Of a DNA stretch of 64,000 bases, positions 60,440 to 64,000 are shown in pieces; positions within the stretch are counted from its first letter, which is position 1; every line of letters starts with the position of its first letter. The stretch covers positions 2,629,001 to 2,693,000 of the forward strand of contig NZ_CP121685.1 of the NCBI RefSeq assembly GCF_029760915.1, written 5' to 3'. Source of the stretch: Olleya sp. YS. Its GTDB lineage: Bacteria; Bacteroidota; Bacteroidia; Flavobacteriales; Flavobacteriaceae. Under the pieces are notes generated by a model. That model worked only from the letters and a program-made list of their open reading frames with translations. It was not told the DNA's origin and ran no database searches. The position numbers and the translations under genes were made by a program.

Positions 60440-61303
60440 TTAGTTTTTGACAGGAAATGCATCTAAATAAAATAAGCGGTCTATATGAAACTTATAATAC
60501 TCTGACGTATCAAAATTTTTAGATTCAAAATAGAAGGCTTTTTCAGAAAGTAGCAAGCTATTTACCGGACAGCCAATATTTTCGCCTCTTAGTGTTGGAA
60601 TGATTATTTTTTCTTTACAATCTGTATAACAAGCTTTTTGAAATTCGGATAAATTTTTACCATAAATTAACGTTCTGTCCTCTTTATGAAACACAACATC
60701 TGTACTAAAGACAGATTCTATAGGTATTTGCGGTTTGGTATCAAAAATGGATTCGACCATTGTGGCATCTATAATTTTAATAGTAGCTACTCCATTATCT
60801 GTTTTATCTGTTTTAATATTCCAAGTACTTATATGCTGCTCTTTTCTTTTAGTAGAATTTTTGTAAAATGTAATGCTATTGTTTTCTAATTTACCTAAAT
60901 AAATAATATCCACATCTTCTACAAAAATTTTGCTATTGAATAATTCGCAATTAAATACTCCACAGTCTTTTCGCAAGTTTTTATAGGAAAACGTCGTAAT
61001 GTACAATACCGTGTTGTCTGCAATATGCTGTTTTGGTATTAGCAGATAAGTTTCTTCAACAACTTTATCTTTTGAAGTATCATCGCAATTAGTATAAAAT
61101 GGAAATGCTAAGCTTTCTGAACTCAAATCTCCATCTACTTCTGCACTAGATTTTTCACACATTTTAAACACATATATATCAAAATCTTCGAAATTAAAAG
61201 TACGTGTAATGGTAGCATCAAGTTGATTTTGCTTAACTATTTTGTAAGTTTTACAGGACCATAAAACACTTAATATTACTAATAAGACAATTAGTTTTTT
61301 CAT
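60440..61303 (-). CDS. Lipoprotein of unknown function
   Basis: 287 residues. Lipobox LWSC (Cys17). Six or more Cys, e.g. MCEKSSAEV, NCDDTSKD, CGVFNCELF, CYTDCKEK, may form disulfides in the periplasm. No family recognised. Its ATG overlaps the stop of the toxin type 23-like gene by four bases (ATGA), so the pair is translationally coupled and could be functionally linked. Confidence 0.65.
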   Translation of the reverse strand: MKKLIVLLVILSVLWSCKTYKIVKQNQLDATITRTFNFEDFDIYVFKMCEKSSAEVDGDLSSESLAFPFYTNCDDTSKDKVVEETYLLIPKQHIADNTVLYITTFSYKNLRKDCGVFNCELFNSKIFVEDVDIIYLGKLENNSITFYKNSTKRKEQHISTWNIKTDKTDNGVATIKIIDATMVESIFDTKPQIPIESVFSTDVVFHKEDRTLIYGKNLSEFQKACYTDCKEKIIIPTLRGENIGCPVNSLLLSEKAFYFESKNFDTSEYYKFHIDRLFYLDAFPVKN

Positions 61304-62253
61304 TTGCTATTCCAGTTTACATAGTTATAATCAAAACCAAAAGCCCAACGTGGTTTGTTAAACGTGTTAGGATGGTACGCATTATCTATTGTTAAATGAA
61401 TATAATCTTGAATATCGAGTTTTGGGTTATCATAAATTGATACATGACCACTAAATCCACTATCATAATTCCCCACTGCAAATCGCCAACGACTTTGGTT
61501 ATAATAAAAGGCTTGAACATCTTTATAAGGAATAAAATCTATTTGCAAATGATTAGCCATTTCAAATGCATTACGTTGGTAACCAGTAAATTTATGATAA
61601 CTCAATTCTGCAAAGTTTACAGCATCGTTATAGTTTCCATAATATGAAATAATTCCGCCTCCTGTATAATATCTATCATAACCATCTCCTGTCCAATTTC
61701 TGAAGGGAGTACCATCGTTATAATATGTAAACTGAAACGTACGTTCTATATTAAAGTTGGCAATTCCAACTAACTGATTTTCTCTGTTAGTATCTGACGA
61801 GATTACATAATTAGAACCCAGTGACATCGAATTATAATAAGGGTTTTGCAAGGGTTTTGCAGATAAATCGCTAAAATAATTTAACGGATTATAACGTGTA
61901 GCATAGCCATAATTAGTTACTTCTCTAATACCACCTGTTACAGTAAAAGACATAATAAAATCTACAATAAGTTGTCGCTGTTTACTGTATAATAAAGAGC
62001 TACCAACACCTCCATTATATAACTGAATTTCAGTATTAATAGCTGGATAAATAAAATCTAAATCGTTGATTTTTTTACCAACTCCAGCTGCGATACTTAA
62101 TCTAAAATTAGTGAATTTTTGAACTTCGAATGACAATTTTAAAGCACCTCCAAACTGAAAAGCTTCTGAGTCTGTTTGGTCAAAAGTAGTCTGCACTTGA
62201 GCTGTTACTACAATAGAAAACAGACAACAAAAAATGAATGGTTTTAAGGTCAT
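61300..62253 (-). CDS. Exported protein resembling polymorphic toxin type 23 (Ntox23-like)
   Basis: 317 residues. Signal peptide ends VVTAQ. The C-terminal half has strands of the kind FAELSYHKFTGYQRNAFEMA, VQAFYYNQSRWRFAVGN and DIQDYIHLTIDNAYH, ending TFNKPRWAFGFDYN, which remind me of the domain annotated as polymorphic toxin type 23 in Bacteroidota. The N-terminal part is beta-barrel-like. I am not sure of the toxin reading; a plain outer-membrane protein is the alternative. The lipoprotein gene follows with a four-base overlap. Its promoter box is shared with the lipase-like gene at 62792. Confidence 0.5.
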   Translation of the reverse strand: MTLKPFIFCCLFSIVVTAQVQTTFDQTDSEAFQFGGALKLSFEVQKFTNFRLSIAAGVGKKINDLDFIYPAINTEIQLYNGGVGSSLLYSKQRQLIVDFIMSFTVTGGIREVTNYGYATRYNPLNYFSDLSAKPLQNPYYNSMSLGSNYVISSDTNRENQLVGIANFNIERTFQFTYYNDGTPFRNWTGDGYDRYYTGGGIISYYGNYNDAVNFAELSYHKFTGYQRNAFEMANHLQIDFIPYKDVQAFYYNQSRWRFAVGNYDSGFSGHVSIYDNPKLDIQDYIHLTIDNAYHPNTFNKPRWAFGFDYNYVNWNSK

Positions 62254-62266
62254 TGATTATGATTAG

Positions 62267-62279
62267 TACCTTAAAGGTA
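62267..62279 (-). promoter_or_regulatory. Palindromic upstream box shared with the lipase-like gene
   Basis: TACCTT-A-AAGGTA, a perfect 13-base palindrome, with TACCTTTA on the minus strand close to TAnnTTTG. The sequence around it (ATGATTAGTACCTTAAAG on the plus strand) recurs at 63835-63850 upstream of the lipase-like gene as ATGATTAGTTCCTTAAAG. Both lie 12-20 bases before an ATG. Confidence 0.5.
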
Positions 62280-62384
62280 TTAAGAAATAATAGATGACAG
62301 GTAATTAACCTGATAAAATGATTAATACAAATTATAAAATATTGAATGTTTAGATCTAATCAATCTAATTTATTTACATAAATT

Positions 62385-62789
62385 TTAACTTAAAACCATT
62401 TCTTTATCACCAGACCTACCTCTACCTCTTAAAGCTTTTATAATTTCTTTAGGAATAGCAAATCTAACAACCACAGGTTTTCCATGTTTATTAATATATT
62501 CGTGTTCACCACTTTTAAGCAAGTTTAGTTCATTAGAGCCTATATTATTTAGACCTTCAGAATAAAATCTTCCACTTTTAATTTCGGGATATAATTCAGG
62601 GTCAATTTTATTCAAAAATAACTTAGCCATTATTATCGCAGAATTACCTGGTAAATCACTTGCTTTTAAACCAAAGTCTCTAGGGACACATTCTCCCATA
62701 CATTTATTTCCTACTTTTCTACAAATAGCATAACTATTATCAGAACATTTTGTTCCACCAGTATTACCAGTACAATTACATGATGACAT
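62385..62789 (-). CDS. Cys-rich N-terminal protein of unknown function
   Basis: 134 residues. The first 35 residues hold seven Cys (SSCNCTGNTGGTKC, CRKVGNKCMGEC) in a knot-like pattern, with no signal peptide. The rest is mixed, with GSNELNLLKSGEHEY and a basic tail (ALRGRGRSGDKE). No family recognised. It follows the lipase-like gene by two bases and should be co-expressed. Confidence 0.55.
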   Translation of the reverse strand: MSSCNCTGNTGGTKCSDNSYAICRKVGNKCMGECVPRDFGLKASDLPGNSAIIMAKLFLNKIDPELYPEIKSGRFYSEGLNNIGSNELNLLKSGEHEYINKHGKPVVVRFAIPKEIIKALRGRGRSGDKEMVLS

Positions 62790-62791
62790 AT

Positions 62792-63820
62792 TTACTTAGT
62801 TTTAATTATTAGAGTGTTTTTAACTTGGCTGACAGTATAATCAGGAAGTTGTGGGACTGATCTAAATCTTAATTTTTCAAGTGCCTCAATCGCTGTTTTA
62901 GAATGTATTAAACCACTTGTAATGGTACATTTAAGTTGAGCATTATCAAAGCCATGTAATTCTAGACTTAGTCCTTCTGTTTTTGCTATAATCATAGCAG
63001 CCTCGTTAAAGAATGATTGTTCAGGTATGTTTATGGACAAATAAATTTGACCATCCAAAACATTTTTTAGTTCCCTTTTAAGCCTTGTATAAACATATGA
63101 CACTTGATTTTGAGGTATTCTGCATATACTGTAGTGCTCATCTTCTGTTCGTAACCAATTTTCTTCTTCTGCATTTGGTGGTATTGCAGCAGCTTCCGCC
63201 ACTACTTTGTCTTGTCCACCATGTACATAAATGATTTTTGAAGGACTTCCAGCTCTGGTGTAATCATTACTTAAAGCTGTGGTATAATCGCCTAATAAAC
63301 TAAGGTCCTTTAATTGGACATTGTCAAATAACCCATAGCCAACATTTGCCAAAGCAGATCCTTGATGTGGTACATTTAAAGATAAAAAAAATGGTATTTT
63401 ATCTTCGATTTTAGATAAATAAATTAAAGCTTTTTTTATTACAATTCCTCCCATACTATGACCTATAAAAGATATAGTTTCATAATCTGGTTCTATAGTT
63501 CTTACTGCGGTATCTAAAACTTCAGATATTTTTCTTAAACCAACATTAAACTTATCTTTTTCTTTTTTACCTGGCAATACAGATTTTATTTTTCTTAAAA
63601 AATCTAAAAAATTTATAGTCTTTGTTGTATAATCAAATAAAAATATTTGAAAATTATCTTTAATAAATGGATCATTTAACATCACTGGAACAAATCGTTC
63701 GGGATCGTGTGGCTCACGATTATGACCCCAAGTTGCATTACTTCCGTTTAAACCATGGACAAGGATTATGGCATGTTTATAATTTGAATTATTTTGTTCT
63801 TCTAATGTAATTAATGGCAT
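62792..63820 (-). CDS. Lipase/PGAP1-like alpha/beta hydrolase
   Basis: 342 residues from ATG 63820 (MPLITLEEQNNSNYK); an in-frame ATG 26 codons upstream would add a non-family leader. The oxyanion and nucleophile motifs are VHGLNGS (21-27) and GHSMGGIV (120-127, Ser122); the acid is Asp204 (HGGQDKVVAE) and the base His229 (EDEHYSIC). The last 80 residues form an extra beta-alpha domain (YLSINIPEQSFFNEA, LEALEKLRFRSVPQ). It is a probable cytoplasmic esterase; effector use, as in T6SS or nucleotide-triggered patatin-type systems, is possible but not shown. Confidence 0.8.
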   Translation of the reverse strand: MPLITLEEQNNSNYKHAIILVHGLNGSNATWGHNREPHDPERFVPVMLNDPFIKDNFQIFLFDYTTKTINFLDFLRKIKSVLPGKKEKDKFNVGLRKISEVLDTAVRTIEPDYETISFIGHSMGGIVIKKALIYLSKIEDKIPFFLSLNVPHQGSALANVGYGLFDNVQLKDLSLLGDYTTALSNDYTRAGSPSKIIYVHGGQDKVVAEAAAIPPNAEEENWLRTEDEHYSICRIPQNQVSYVYTRLKRELKNVLDGQIYLSINIPEQSFFNEAAMIIAKTEGLSLELHGFDNAQLKCTITSGLIHSKTAIEALEKLRFRSVPQLPDYTVSQVKNTLIIKTK

Positions 63821-63843
63821 TTTGGTAGTTATGATTAGTTCCT

Positions 63844-63851
63844 TAAAGTTA
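63844..63851 (-). promoter_or_regulatory. -7-like box for the lipase-like gene
   Basis: TAACTTTA on the minus strand, near TAnnTTTG, in the block shared with 62267-62279. It is 24 bases before the ATG at 63820. Confidence 0.4.
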
Positions 63852-64000
63852 ATAATTAAATCTTTAAAAACTATGTGATTACAATAATTAACTTCCAATT
63901 TACAGCGTAAATCACTAACAACAGTATTTATAATAGAGTTGTCTTATTATAAAAAAGCTATTTAAGTTTTAAATCTCTTTAACGCGTACCTTCTTTTTCT
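63852..64000. other. Right end of the window, nothing clear
   Basis: A/T-rich. On the minus strand the last bases could be the end of a further gene (all three frames meet a stop within about 40 bases of the end), but no frame is long enough to choose. Confidence 0.3.

Overview
The window is chromosomal DNA of a marine-type member of the Flavobacteriaceae (Bacteroidota), close in style to Olleya, Lacinutrix, Bizionia or Winogradskyella; the genus is inferred, not proven. Evidence: low GC; TAnnTTTG promoter -7 boxes in place of the enterobacterial -10; many secreted proteins whose signal peptides end in AQ; a type IX secretion C-terminal sorting domain; lipoproteins with FSC/LSC lipoboxes; and families typical of the group (DUF6090, DUF1835, PepSY-like, TPR-LytS kinases). 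No rRNA, tRNA or CRISPR array was seen.

Layout. 1-3.6 kb (minus): dioxygenase, SUI1/YciH-like factor, DUF1835 protein, nucleoside phosphorylase and a cut-off substrate-binding protein. 3.8-7.7 kb (plus): fused E1 2-oxoacid dehydrogenase, Hsp20 and a secreted protein. 7.7-12.8 kb (minus): TetR regulator, ABC exporter with a degenerate ATPase domain, HlyD and TolC. 12.9-18.0 kb (minus): YbdG-like channel, RluE-like pseudouridine synthase, topoisomerase III and DUF1853 protein. 18.1-21.3 kb: two helicases and a ribosome hibernation factor. 21.6-25.9 kb: a 1410-residue T9SS-exported protein with 17 MopE-type Asp/Cys repeats. 26-37.7 kb: M16 peptidase, Old Yellow Enzyme, small exported proteins, flavoprotein, hybrid histidine kinase, DUF6090 protein and MORN-like repeat protein.

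38.3-43.1 kb (minus) is the most distinctive region. It is a tightly coupled operon of a frameshifted XRE-type controller, a complete C5 cytosine methyltransferase, a 707-residue protein with two GHKL ATPase domains (MORC/Hsp90-like at the N terminus, histidine-kinase-like at the C terminus), a receiver protein and a small caspase-like (clan CD) cysteine protease. No endonuclease gene is visible. I read it as a candidate defence or self-killing system in which methylation status may be relayed through a phosphorelay to a protease. It is bordered on the left by a 640-base gene-free stretch full of direct and inverted repeats, and on the right by a promoter with a palindromic operator.

43.3-64 kb: serine hydrolase, second hibernation factor with an ArsC-like partner, two convergent DoxX-like paralogues, a group of exported or membrane proteins including a frameshifted SH3-like gene, two tandem TPR-LytS kinases with one LytTR regulator, an M19-type dipeptidase, and a terminal cluster with a protein resembling polymorphic toxin type 23 and a lipase-like hydrolase that share an upstream sequence box.

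Family names come from motif recognition without database searches. Several starts were moved downstream to the ATG that fits the family or the operon spacing; the reasons are given in each entry.
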